From assembly GCA_022605405.1 (NCBI GenBank), contig JABYQQ010000041.1:1-64000 (forward strand): a stretch of DNA of 64,000 nt, written 5' to 3'. The DNA is from Earliella scabrosa. Lineage: Eukaryota > Basidiomycota > Agaricomycetes > Polyporales > Polyporaceae. This document shows positions 29,967-40,916 of the stretch, one piece after another (positions within the stretch are counted from its first letter, which is position 1; each line of letters begins with the position of its first letter). The position numbers were made by a program, and so were the translations under genes. The notes under the pieces were generated by a model that was not told the DNA's origin, did no database searches, and saw only the letters and a list, made by a program, of their open reading frames with translations.

Positions 29967-30898
29967 GGGTGCGGAGGGTGGAGGCGCGCTTGGGCCAAGG
30001 GTCTCGGTGGTGGGAGAGAAGAAGCAAGGTGGATAAGCTTCTCAAACTCACCTGTGTGTAAATACATCTGGGTCCTGGCGGCGCCCAGATATATAAGGTT
30101 TGCATGGAAGTACCCACATTCTGGTACTGCTGAGCGCTGAGCGCTGAGGCGGTGCCATGAGTTCAACACCGTTTAGAGCACCTAGGGCAACTTGTGTCGA
30201 CTTACCATGTACTGTATCGGTGAAAGCTACGCAATTGTGGCCTACCGTTAGCACCGCCTGGAAATCAGGTACCGGGAATTCGTCTCATCGTATGCACCCG
30301 TATCGCCACTGTTATTGGCAACTGAGTCGAATGGCAGTGAGATCAAGCGTCTACACCAAAGGTATCCAGTTCTACGCTTCCGCCAGTGAACTGCTGTCAC
30401 CAGTCAGATATCCAGAGATATTCGACGGATGCGCATTGACGGGAGGATGATCGCCACAGGGCGATGTAGACGCTAGAGCCTCCTTGCCAGGGCTATATCC
30501 GGATGCGACAGCCTCGAGCCTCGAGGGTGGCATACGCGCTGGATAGATAGATGGATGAGAACGTGGCATCGATTGTAGAAAGCAGACCTCTGCATAACTC
30601 ACCAAGGACCGCGGACCTTTAGGTATCCGGAACTCGCAAGGAGGGGGGATCTGCAACCTGGCGACAGCCCCGAGGAATCTTCAATCCGCCAAGCACATCA
30701 TGGCCGTGGAGAGGGGCGCGAAATAACCAAGATACATTAGTGACAACAGAGCTTTACAAACAGAGGACTACTAAGGTGAGATGAGCGATCCGGATAGAGT
30801 GGGGAAGCGAAGAGAACAGACAGAGAGCAAGATAGGGAGAGAGGAAACAGGATAGCCCATCCAGGAGTCCACGTTCAAGACATATTGGAATAATCACG
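29967..30898. other. Spacer between the membrane-protein and Sds3-like genes
   Basis: It holds the upstream region of the membrane-protein gene (TATATAAGG on the plus strand near 30090 is not obviously oriented to it) and the 3' region of the Sds3-like gene. No gene is supported. Confidence 0.4.
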
Positions 30899-33800
30899 TC
30901 ACGATCCATCTACAGGCACGACCTTCGTCGAGAGTGGCACCCCAGATAGCTGAGGCGCCGTTTTCTCCGAAAGCGAGCCATTGGGCATCCGTAGCGGGAC
31001 ACCCGGTGGCGGCGGCAGGAGCGTCGTTGGTTGACCTGGAACAGATGCGAGCGGTCCGCCAGAGGCCGTCGCGATCGGTGCAATGTTCCCGCTCTCAGGA
31101 ATAGGGAAGCCGCCCATCTTCGGGGCTTTGGAGAGACCCGGTGAGGAGACCCTTGGAAGCCTCACGCCCGGGCTACCCAGGGTGTGGGGACTGAGAGGTA
31201 ACGATGGAGGGGGAGAGGGCGGTCCACCGGGCGGAACTCGGCCCGCGCGGACAGGTGAGCGGAGTGGGCCTAGATGCGAGGCTGCAGAAGGGCTCGCAGG
31301 AGGGAGTGCACGGCCATTGCTGTGCGGTGGTGAAGCGTATGGACTGTGGAATGAGGACACAGATGGTGGTGGCGGGAGTCGGGTCGTTGCAGGACGTTGA
31401 GCACTTGAAGAGGGGCTCGGCGCAATACCAGGGCCAGACGAAGGTCGAGGATAACCGAGGTCCTCCGCAGCTGCGGACCAGGAGCCACGCCGGGATGTGG
31501 GCATGGAGGGAGGCGGGTTAGAAGGCGCCGAGTTTGCTAGCGAGTTGCGAGGCGAGCCAGGTAAACTTCTTTGGATTGTCTGTGAGGGCCCCATAGTGAA
31601 CGGCGTCATTATACGATCATTCTGCCCAGCCTGTGGCGTACCCAAAGGACCTGCAGGCCTTCCTCTGTCGCGATCGCGATCGCGCTGATGGTCGCTGGGT
31701 AGCGGCGGTGGAGGCTCGTCATTCCCCGGCCCTTGCCAGAACGCAGACATGTGGGGCGATCCGACCTGTTGCTTTGGCGTCGACGCAGATAGCTCGATAA
31801 CTTCTGTAGGTGCACCAGAGCGCGCTCGACGCTGCTCAAAGTCGCGCACATGGTGCGGACTGAGAGACTGGCCCGGGGTTCCTGCATTGGCGTTGGAGCC
31901 GGATGGTAGTCCAGTCATAGGAGGGGGATGTGCACTGCTCCCAGGCCCGTTGAATCCTTGAGGCGGAGGGTGGTGATGGTGGTGAACGTGATGATGATGG
32001 TGCTGGTGGTTATGAGAGGCATGGTGGTGGGCAGCTTGACCCTGGGCATTGCTGTGAACGTGTTGGTGCGGATGCTGGTGCGTACCGTGTCGTGGTTGAG
32101 TGTGCGACATGTGATAGGCACGTTCAGCTTCTCTTTCCCGTTCCCGATCCAGGTCGCGCTGTGCACGCTCACGATCCGCACGTTCTCGCTGAGCCATGAC
32201 TTCAGTCATGCGTTCTCTGTCTCGGGGATCCGCGTCCCCGTTCATGCGCTTCGACTCCTTTCCACCTGCAGGCGGACCTGACCAGCCGTTCGGCTTAGAG
32301 CCCGAGAATCCCGGGGGAACAGGCCCACCGCCGATGGTGGTAGGAATAGACGAGCTCGGACCAGCACCGTTGAGGGGCACAGGTGAGATAGAGCGCCTCA
32401 TGCCGGGAGCCGGCCCGGGACCAAACTGAGCAGGATGCTGGGGCATGCCCGGTGGCTGGCGCATTGCGGCATGCATCTCCTGCTCCATCTGCAACTGTTG
32501 GGCATGCGTCAGGTGCGGAAGACCTCCAGGCGGGGCGGAGTGGTGGTGCGGAAGTCGAGGAGGGCCAAACGCCTGCACCATTCCTGGTTGTTGCAGATGT
32601 GGCTGCTGAATCGGCGGGGCAAATCGGGCTCCCCCATCAATGATCTGCATACCCATCGCATACGGGTCCATTCCATGCGGCGGCATCCCGCCCCCGAGGA
32701 CCGCATTCATCAACCCTGGTATGTGGCGGTGGGGATCGTATCCGGCTGCCATCTGCCTGTGGTTGATGAACAAGTCGAGGTCTTGGAGAATCTCCGCGCG
32801 TGAAAGAGTCGACAGGGTTGGATATGTGAGGGGTCCTTGGGTTTGCTGCTCTTTCTTCCGCACGCGCTTCCCAAGCGGGGCTGCCGACTCGGGCAAACCA
32901 AAGGGGCTCGACTTGACTATCTCGCGCAACGTCGGCGCTGGGGGAACATCGCGTAGCGGCATGGGGAAGTGACGCGCTACGTCATCGCATTGGCATGTGG
33001 ATGCATGATCGGGACGAGTGCACGCACCTGGTGGAGGACGCTCTGTTAGCTTGCGCTCGCGTTCCAATCTCCGCTTCTGCCCGTTCGTCTCGGCGATCAT
33101 CGTCTTTTGCAGCTCATCACGTTCATGCTGTATGGCTTCAGCAGGCGAATCTTGTTTGAACCGAGCGACACAACTCACCTGCCATGTACTCCAGGTGCCC
33201 GCCTCGTCCAGCCTTCGACGCTTGCGCACATTCTCCACCTCGTAATCGCGTCGGCGTGTGGCGAGCTCGAGACGTTTGTCGCGTCTATGAGACAGCTCCG
33301 CATGCAGGTGCAACAGCTCCGGATGCGTCCCTGCTCGCCACCACATCCATGTTGAGACCCCGGTCACAACCAAACTAGACGCAACGCACCAGCAACAATC
33401 AAGCTCTCCTCCCACGCCAATGAGTCCATCTTCTCCACGTACAGCCGCTCGCGCAAGAGCGCGAACTTCAGTTCAATGGCAGCGAGCACGTCGAGGGCCT
33501 CCGCACGATGCGCAGGTTGCATATCCGAGTCGAGATCCAGATCGGGGGTGGCAACGTCGTCATCGGGGTCGATGGGTTCTCCTTCCGGGAGCTCTGCCTG
33601 GTCAGCATCCGCCTCAGCCTCACCAGGATCGGCCGCAACGGCTGCTCTTGAACGCCGAGGAGCGCGGGTGCGACCTTTGCCTTTACGCGCTCGCCCACCA
33701 CGCCCACTAGCGGCCTTGCGCTCGGGTTCGGGCTCCGCCTCGGGCTCGGAGGGGACGTCCTGCTCCTGTTCCGGCTCTGCAGATGGGAAGCGCGACGATG

Positions 33801-34770
33801 CACGCGACACGGATGGGGTAGATGGCTGGGAAGATGAAGGAGAGGGTGGGCGTATGAGACTCGCACCAGCCATGATCGACGCAGCGGCAACCGGTGACCG
33901 GAGAACAGGCGCGACTGCGTCGTCGACGTCCATGGTCGCGTCGGCATCCAGTGCATCATCGATCCCGTTGGCAGGGGTCACGGCTTCTGTAGTGGGCTGT
34001 TCGTCCGCGTCAGGCGCGTCAACGTCGTCGGGGACCGCGTCATCCTCGTCCTCGTCTACCTCGGAGCCCTCCTTCGTGGTCGGCTCTGCATCTTGAAGGT
34101 CCTCTTCGTCGATTTCGTCTTCACCGATAACCTCGTTCTCGTCGTCGGTGAGGTCAGGTGACGCCACCGCCTTGGGCGACTGCTGCACGTCTGGCCCTTC
34201 GACATACTCGTCCTCGAGGCCATCATTCTCTTCAATGGAGATGTCCTCGCTGGCGGCTTTGCGATGGATGCGGGATGGTGCCTCGTCGCCGGACTCGCCT
34301 TCGTCTTCCGGGGGGTCGTCGTCGTCGTCGGCGACCTCGTTGTCGCTGAGCGCGCCGTCTTTGTCGGGGGTAGGTTCACGGTCCGAGTCCATACCCTTGT
34401 CCTGGTCGTCCTCCTCTTCCTCTTCCATGGCCTTAGCGGGGCCAGCCTGCTCCTCCTCCTCTTCCTCCTCAAACTTGTTTCGCCAGTCCTTCTCCTTCTT
34501 CTCGGTCTTCTTCTTCTTGAGTGCCCAGTCCCACATGGGCTCAGGGACTATGTGGCCTCGCTGCTTCTTCTTGCGCGTGGCAGAGCGGGAGGCATCATCT
34601 TCGTTGGCGCGGTTGTCATTGTCCTGCTCCTCCTCGGTGAGCTCAGAGAGCTCGGAGTCGCTGCCGAGGCCTGCGGGGCCGCTGTGATTGGAGTGTTGTT
34701 CTTCCTGTGGTGGAGGAGGCGACGGAGAGGGGGAGCTCAGAGACTCGAGGGAGACAGTTGAGCCCGGCAT
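30899..34770 (-). CDS. Sds3/Dep1-like subunit of the Rpd3L histone deacetylase complex
   Basis: The hallmark is an Sds3-like helix pair split by a 59-bp intron (33331-33389): EALDVLAAIELKFALLRERLYVEKM...LIVA joined to GTHPELLHLHAELSHRRDKRLELA, then RRDYEVENVRKRRR. In yeast and human this coiled coil binds Sin3 and dimerises. The N-terminal 400 residues are strongly acidic (long Glu/Asp runs), with a basic RGGRARKGKGRTRAPRRSR patch. The C-terminal 700 residues are low-complexity and proline-rich with a histidine run (HNHQHHHHHVHHHHH). Two more in-frame introns are likely at 33128-33178 (51 bp) and 32938-33027 (90 bp), giving about 1,223 residues. ATG 34770 is the first in frame. It is head-to-head with the F-box gene at 35002, 231 bp apart. 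Confidence 0.8.
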
Positions 34771-35001
34771 CGTCGAGCGCGACGGCGACGAGGGCGAGGG
34801 GAGTGGCAGAGTTGCTGGATTGGCGGCGTGCACAAGTGACAATTACCGCATCGGCACTTGCCGGCACGGGCGGGCGTCTGACGAACGTTGCCCGCCACCA
34901 GCCCATATATAGGCATCAAGCTTGTTGCTCCGGAAGATCATTCCCATCCTCCTCCTCCTCCCTCCTCCTTTCTCTCTCCTCGCTTGGGTTAAGCAAACAA
35001 G

Positions 35002-36720
35002 ATGGTCTCTGCAGATAATCTCAACTATGATTGCCTCCAGCTAATTTTTGCCCACCTTTCCGGACACGACCTCGTCTCTGTTTCCTTGGTCAGCAGGTCT
35101 TTTCTAACTGGCGTAATACCTCGACTATATCGCACCCTCAGCTTCGGAGTCAAACAGGCTAAGCGATATCCTTCAGTAAGGTTATGAGATACAAAAGTCT
35201 GATTGGATTCTGACCGTTCAGCCCCTATGCATTAGATCGACTCTCCTTTCGCCGTGGTGCTCGCACACCCGGACCTCGCGAACCATGTGCGCAGTATTGG
35301 TCAGCATCCCTCACTGTGCTTGTTATCAAGTTCACCTACTCACACCAACGTGAAGACCTGCGCGCAATGCCGACTGTCAAGTTTATGCCTCACCCTAAGT
35401 TTCTAGACGAGTGCACACGCAGTATGGCGCTCTGCAATAGCCTCGGCTCGTTCACATGCACGCTCGACGTCATGCCCAAATTCTTGCAGGCTTTACGGGA
35501 CAAGAAGGCTTTAGAACAGTTGCGCTTCATTCCTAATCTAACTATCGACCAGGCGAAGCAACTGTCAACTATCACGGGCTTACGTGCGCTCACGTTAGAC
35601 TCCGGGTCCTGGACCGTCGTCGACGTTCTTCCGAAGTGGTGTGAGACGCTGAAACCCACGTTGGCCTCGCTCACATTGACAGTAAGGGCCATGTGTAAGC
35701 CGCAGGTTGCCGTTCATTGACGCATCCACACAGTCCGTTCAGACCCTGAGCCGAGACATTATGGAAATGGTCCTTCCGAATTTGCCCAACCTGACGAGCC
35801 TTCATATATTGAACTGCACCAAGGTTGACGAGAACGCGGTGCTCGAGCTCATTGTGCACACCCCGCAGCTTCAAAGTCTTGCGTTGACAAGCTACGTCAG
35901 TACCCCTTCGTGCTTTCTATGCCATCTTGTCACTCACTTCCCTCAGAGCATTTCAGAGACTGTTCCCGAGGTAGTATCGCCTCTCCCCTTCCTCCGCCAC
36001 CTCGCCATCGATGCACATCACAGAAAATCCACAAAGGAAGCCGCGTTCCACCAAATCATGCTCGAGCTCTCGCAGTCATGGTCTTGTCGCTTGAGCTCTT
36101 TCTCCCTCAAGCTGTCAGAGAAAACCACTCTCAGCCACGCGTTCATCAAGGAATTCATAAAGGCGCATCGCGAGACGCTCGTGCACCTCTCATTCCGCAA
36201 TTGTGCGCTCACGCAAGACAGCACGATGCTGATGTTCCGGAAATGCAAGGCGCTTGAGACGTTGAGGATGGGTGTTCCTGTCAAAGAGATCGTAAGTCAC
36301 CTCACGCAACGGCCGTCCAATGTTGTGCGCTTGTTGTGTAGAGCCGCTCATAGCTCCATCTAGGCGTGGTTTGCGGACGCCCTCGCGCGATCGAAGCGAA
36401 TACACACGTTAACCGACGTGGGCGACTCACATGGCACTACGCATGTCTATCGTGCGTCGATACAGAAGAACGAGATCCGCACCCTGATGGCTGCCCAGCC
36501 AAAGCTCGAGAAGATTGTCGCGGACAGCAGAACGTGGACAGTGAGCTGATTCCCACTACCCGGGGATATTGCCTTTTATGTTCAACTCTGCTGACGACGT
36601 CGCACTGCAATGCAGGCTGTGCGCCATCCCGGTAAGAGCGACTTTGACCTTCAGGTCAAGAAGCACGGGCCGACTCTTCGTCACTGGTTTATGCCTCCGC
36701 CCGGCGTCGTGCAAGGATGA
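35002..36720 (+). CDS. F-box / leucine-rich repeat protein
   Basis: Seven exons: 35002-35175, 35236-35299, 35356-35681, 35734-35895, 35947-36291, 36364-36540, 36616-36720, giving 450 residues with all phases consistent. The N-terminus (NYDCLQLIFAHLSGHDLVSVSLVSRSF) is an F-box. The body is a set of leucine-rich strands (LRALTLDSGSWTVVDVLPKW, LTSLHILNCTKVDENAVLEL, LVHLSFRNCALTQD). The end, GPTLRHWFMPPP, matches the usual ending of this agaricomycete family. Probable SCF substrate adaptor, target unknown. The intron at 35300-35355 uses an AAG acceptor that restores ...HVRSI-DLRAMPTVKF. Confidence 0.8.
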
Positions 36721-37099
36721 GATTGGTTGAGGTCCACAAGGGAGATCTATGTAGGTTTTATTTGAGTAGGCAGTACGATCTATACATGTGTAGGTGACGC
36801 GTCGAGGCTCAATATCGCGAATACTTCTCTTCAAGCGTCTCACACATTCAGAGGATCACCATTGCTCTTGCGTTGTACCCAGAGTACTTGGGTGCCGGCT
36901 GTACGACTAGTTTACGGCCCAAACATGACGGTAAAGAGTCATAATTATGGAGTACTACTCTAACGACATCAAGGCCTGAGAGCAAAGCACCGAGCACGTC
37001 GGACTTCGGATGCATCACTACATCAAAACTCGCCATCAGCAGTTGTTTAGGCCACAGGCATGGCTTCAACAACCACATGGGTCAGCCCGCCAGTGACAT
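36721..37099. other. Convergent spacer
   Basis: 3' regions of the F-box gene (plus) and the peroxidase gene (minus). Nothing else seen. Confidence 0.4.
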
Positions 37100-38213
37100 C
37101 TACGCCTTCACAGCCTGCTTGCCCGATGGGCGCGGGGCCTGCATCGACCCGTCGATCTCCTGCGGGACACCAAACTCGATCTCCGCAATCGTCTTGTTGA
37201 TCTCGAGCATCGTCAGGCCCGCACGGTGGCGCACGCGGGGCTCCCAGCCTTCGGGGAGGCGCTCCTCAAGGAGGAACGAGCGCAGGTCCGACACGATGCC
37301 CCCAAAGACCTTGTAGATGAACGCCGCGCTGTCGAGAGACCGTGTCAGCAATTCGGGACGACAAAGGGGGAGGGGAGGAGATGCGAGACGCACTTGGTGC
37401 TGCCGATGAACTTCTGGCTGAGCGAGAGGCTGAACTGCGGGTTGTCGGTCCGGCACTGGACGCGCCGCCGGCCGAGGAAGCGCGAGAGGTCGGTCGTCGT
37501 GAGCCTGCCGTTGCCTGTGGCGGACGAGAGCATGTCCTCGAGCACGTGGGTCGCGATCGCCGTCTGGCTCACGTCGAAGTTGATGTCGTCGCCTGTATCA
37601 GTAACATCGTATCAGTACCACCCTCGTGGGTCGTTACATATGGCGGAGGGACGCACGGCAGAAGGAGGCATCGTGCTCGATCATGTTGTGCACGCTCACG
37701 TCCGAGAGGTCGAAGCTGTCCCGTGCGAGGTCGCGGGTGAGCAGCTGCGCGGCGCCCCGGGGCAGGAAGTGCGAGAAGGGCACTGCGATGTTGTACGTCT
37801 TGTGGATAGCATCGTGCAGCTCCGAGAACTTGATGTTGCGGCCGTTGCGCGGGAGGATGCCTGCGCGAAACCCGGGAAGACAAGTCACACGAGCGTCTCA
37901 GTACTTCGTGCGCGGTAGAAGGGGAATCAGAACGGTCCGGCGACGCACCGTGGTTCGCCATGGCGTTGAGGCCGGGGCAGGGAGAGCGGCTGTCGCCCTC
38001 CTGGGGAGGGGCGTACTTGGGCCACAGGCCGCCGTGCCCTGGGTTGCCCTCGGGAATGACACTGCCAGCGGGGATGTCTGGCGTGAAGAGGTTGAAGAGG
38101 ACGAGGACAAAGTCCCAGAGGTAGAGGCCGACGGTGACCGCGCCGTCCTTAATGTTTGAGGTGATGATGAAGAGCAAACGCTTCAGTGCGATCAGGATGT
38201 ACGGGAGCGCCAT
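37100..38213 (-). CDS. Heme-thiolate peroxidase (chloroperoxidase/peroxygenase family)
   Basis: Exons 38213-37949, 37860-37657, 37592-37394, 37328-37100 give 298 residues, with all introns GT-AG and phases consistent. Proximal heme ligand motif SPCPGLNAMANHG (Cys about residue 81), then ILPRNGRNIKF, and the distal acid motif VHNMIEHDAS (EHD), which together define peroxidase family 2. Such enzymes use H2O2 for oxygen transfer or halogenation. The first 45 residues are hydrophobic (ALKRLLFIIT, VGLYLWDFVLVLFNLFTP) with no obvious cleavage site, so it may be membrane-anchored and not secreted. It has the same four-exon structure and phases as the copy at 49.8-51.0 kb. Confidence 0.88.
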
Positions 38214-39138
38214 CGTTGAGCTGTACGGTTGATGCGTGCTGGAGGTGGGATGGATTGGATGGGGACGGGGACTGCAGCAGGCTTCTGAGATATATAGGCT
38301 CTAGAGGATTTGAGAGAACCGAGTGTTTCAATTCATAGCTCCGGCCTCGGCGGCATCGCGTGGCGGTAGAGGGGTACAGCGGTAGACAGCGGTGCATCCC
38401 TGCAAGCTTGCGTTAGAGATGTCATGCTAGAAGCGCCGTAATGCAGCGCTGCGGGAGTCAACGAGCTCCACGCGACGCGGAGCGTGTCGATAAAGCAATG
38501 CTTCTGCGCCGCATACTTGGGGCCTCGGCGGTAACTTCTGAGCCGTATCATAATACATCGAGGGATTATGAGCTCTTCTTTCATAGCGGGCCGCATTTGC
38601 GAGATTTTGGGGCGTCGTACACGGATGACACGGTCGGCCACGGTCGGCCCTGTGGCTTGACACCGTGGGCTACTCGATATCCTTGGCCGGGATGTGTGTG
38701 AGCGCGCGCGAGAGCGAGTCGGGCAGGAGAGCTTACCGGCGACGCGCGTTCCTCCGCTTCGCACCAAGACATGGAAGGGCTATTCACCTGTTGACAGATG
38801 CAGAACTCGTTTGCGAGTCCGATGACCGTCTATCGAGCGGTTGACTCCGACGCGTTGCAATGTATTTGTCTGACGCGGCGACAGTCATCTACTTGTACGT
38901 AAGTTCTCGTATCATTGACATGTTGCGTGGCCTTCCTTTGAGTCGAGAGAGGAAGCAGTGAGCGCGACATGAGGCTCTGATACAACATAGAAAAGGTAGT
39001 TGAGGAAGACATGCTGATAAGTACCTTACTTACAGTCCAAGATCAAATCGGGCGCTCGTCTCCGATTTGTCGGAGAGGTCCGAAACTCCAGTGTCTTCAG
39101 TTCTTATGCCCATCCGCAACTTGCTAACCCCGGTGACG
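38214..39138. other. Divergent promoter region of the peroxidase gene and URM1
   Basis: A TATATATC-type box on the minus strand (38291-38296), about 78 bases upstream of the peroxidase ATG, is a likely core promoter. No gene is supported in the rest. Confidence 0.5.
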
Positions 39139-39548
39139 ATGTCGACAATCTCCTTGAAAATCGAGTTTGGCGGGGGTCTTGAGCTCCTGTTCTCCAATCA
39201 ACGCTCACATCGCATCGCCATCCCCACGCTGGTGCCCGCCTCTCCGTCTCCGTCGGACGGCACAGAGGTACCCACAAAGCCCGCAGACATCGCATACCTC
39301 ATCTTCTGGCTGCGGGACAACCTGTTGAAGGAGCGCGCTGAGCTCTTCGTGGAGAATGGGACGGTGTGAGTGTCCTATTTTTGCGAATGCGGCGAAGCTC
39401 GAGCCGGAACGGCTATCATCGTGCTTGCAGACGACCGGGCGTCCTTGTGCTTGTGAATGACACGGATTGGGAGCTGGAAGGGGAGGGAGACTACCAGTTG
39501 AAGGACGGAGACGAGATCGTGTTCATCTCGACCTTGCATGGCGGGTAG
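39139..39548 (+). CDS. URM1: Ubiquitin-related modifier Urm1
   Basis: Exons 39139-39365 and 39431-39548 (65-bp intron) give 114 residues with the beta-grasp fold pattern: [68 protein letters not shown]. The C-terminal Gly-Gly is thiocarboxylated by Uba4 and donates sulphur to the wobble uridine of tRNAs for Lys, Glu and Gln; Urm1 is also conjugated to proteins under oxidative stress. Length fits the family (about 100-115). The ATG at 39139 starts the conserved [10 protein letters not shown] and not the longer upstream frame, which lacks conservation. Confidence 0.95.
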
Positions 39549-39901
39549 TTGAAAGTACCGACCACGCAGGAAAACATTGGTCATCCGGAGCTCGAATGAG
39601 AGCATTTTGAAGTTCGCTTGGACGCGGGAACATGCTCATGGTATGTTCACAATTCCCCACGTACCACACACCATTCTTCCATTTCTCCGAGGCACAGACG
39701 ACGTCAAAAAAATCTGAATTCACGTTGAAGCAGTCCTGATGCATGCACATACCGAACAACTCGAAGGTATACATGCAAGGCGTGGACGATCTGTCGGTCT
39801 AGTGTACATGTGTGGGAGAAGGTCTTCGAACATGAGTGGGGAGCGTACTATATGCATCGCGTGCTGCCACATACCATCCAGAGTCACCATTTTTCGCGGG
39901 T
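39549..39901. other. Convergent spacer between URM1 and RCF1
   Basis: 3' regions of the two flanking genes. No further feature seen. Confidence 0.4.
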
Positions 39902-40453
39902 TCATTTCGAAGGCGACTTGCCCCACCAACCCCCCATCCATCCTCCGCCCGAACTGCCCTGAGCTGTCGCCTTCCTTGCCTGCTCCTCCTCCAGCCGCTC
40001 CATGCGGTCGGCCTCCTCCGCTGCACGCAGCCGGGACTCGAACGCAGCGCGCTCGAGGATGCGCTCCTGCTCGACCGCAGCCGCCGCCTCCTTCTGGTGT
40101 TTCATCTGGCCGTACCACCACGAGCCGCCAACGATGGCGACGATGGTGAGACCCTGCATGACGACACGGACACGGAGCCAGTGATTGAGCGCGGTGCTGT
40201 CGCGTCGCCGCAACTTCGTAGCGGCAATGATGAGGGAGGCAGTTGTCAGCCCGGCGACTGCACAACCATGCATACGACAATGTGGGAAGAATGAGCAGCT
40301 GATTGAGAGACGAAAGAGGGGGTAGCACGCACGGACTGGGACGAACGGGTTCTCCTTGAACTTGCGCTCAAACTTGCCTCCCCATGACTCTATCGGGTTC
40401 CCGTTCGCGTCGAGCAGAACTTCGGGTTCTAAAGCGGGGGCAATGGTGCTCAT
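39902..40453 (-). CDS. RCF1: Respiratory supercomplex factor 1 (HIG1 domain)
   Basis: Exons 40453-40333 and 40257-39902 (75-bp intron) give 158 residues. The HIG1 domain begins ERKFKENPFVPV and continues with a first membrane helix (LAGLTTASLIIAATKL). Then comes the conserved RVRVVMQ motif, a second helix (LTIVAIVGGSWWYG), and a long charged coiled coil (EQERILERAAFESRLRAAEE, in part) ending in a glycine- and tryptophan-rich tail. Rcf1 sits in the mitochondrial inner membrane and links cytochrome c oxidase to complex III. Length and order match fungal Rcf1. Confidence 0.92.
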   Translation of the reverse strand: MSTIAPALEPEVLLDANGNPIESWGGKFERKFKENPFVPVRACYPLFRLSISCSFFPHCRMHGCAVAGLTTASLIIAATKLRRRDSTALNHWLRVRVVMQGLTIVAIVGGSWWYGQMKHQKEAAAAVEQERILERAAFESRLRAAEEADRMERLEEEQARKATAQGSSGGGWMGGWWGKSPSK

Positions 40454-40916
40454 GATGGTCGTTCCAGGAAGAGGGGGAGGTTGCTAAGTCTTGATGCGAG
40501 GAAAGTGCACGATGCGAGAGGTGTGGAGTCTGACCGGAGGCAATCGAGCAGGCGGAAGATGCGTCACAGTAGGCCTCGAGTCTCGACGCGGGGCTTGCCC
40601 ACAGGAGAAAATCCGAGGTCAAACGTCGCCGGTGAGAGTCGAAGTCGAGCAGATATATGGCCTCCCCACGCACGTAGTACTAGGACACGGTGGTCAAGGA
40701 CTTGGACTCGGAAACACGAGTCGGTGGCTTCGCGCTGTTGAGCGGCGACTACGACATGGAGAGATCTCAGATCTATCCACGGAGCGCCCATTCCGAGAGC
40801 TCAAGCCATCGCTGGGCCATCGTCATGAATGCCCCAGTCGACAAACTCACCCCTTCTCAGTCCTCCCTCCTTGACCTCTAACCACAACCAACACTTGCCG
40901 ACGCCAGGTCAACATC
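40454..40916. other. Divergent spacer between RCF1 and an F-box gene
   Basis: Promoter region for both flanking genes. AGATATATGG near 40651 could be a TATA element for either. No gene seen. Confidence 0.4.

Noticed and set aside
34148..34761. Serine- and leucine/valine-rich open frames on the plus strand
   Set aside because: Complement of the Glu/Asp codon runs of the Sds3-like gene; low-complexity artefact.
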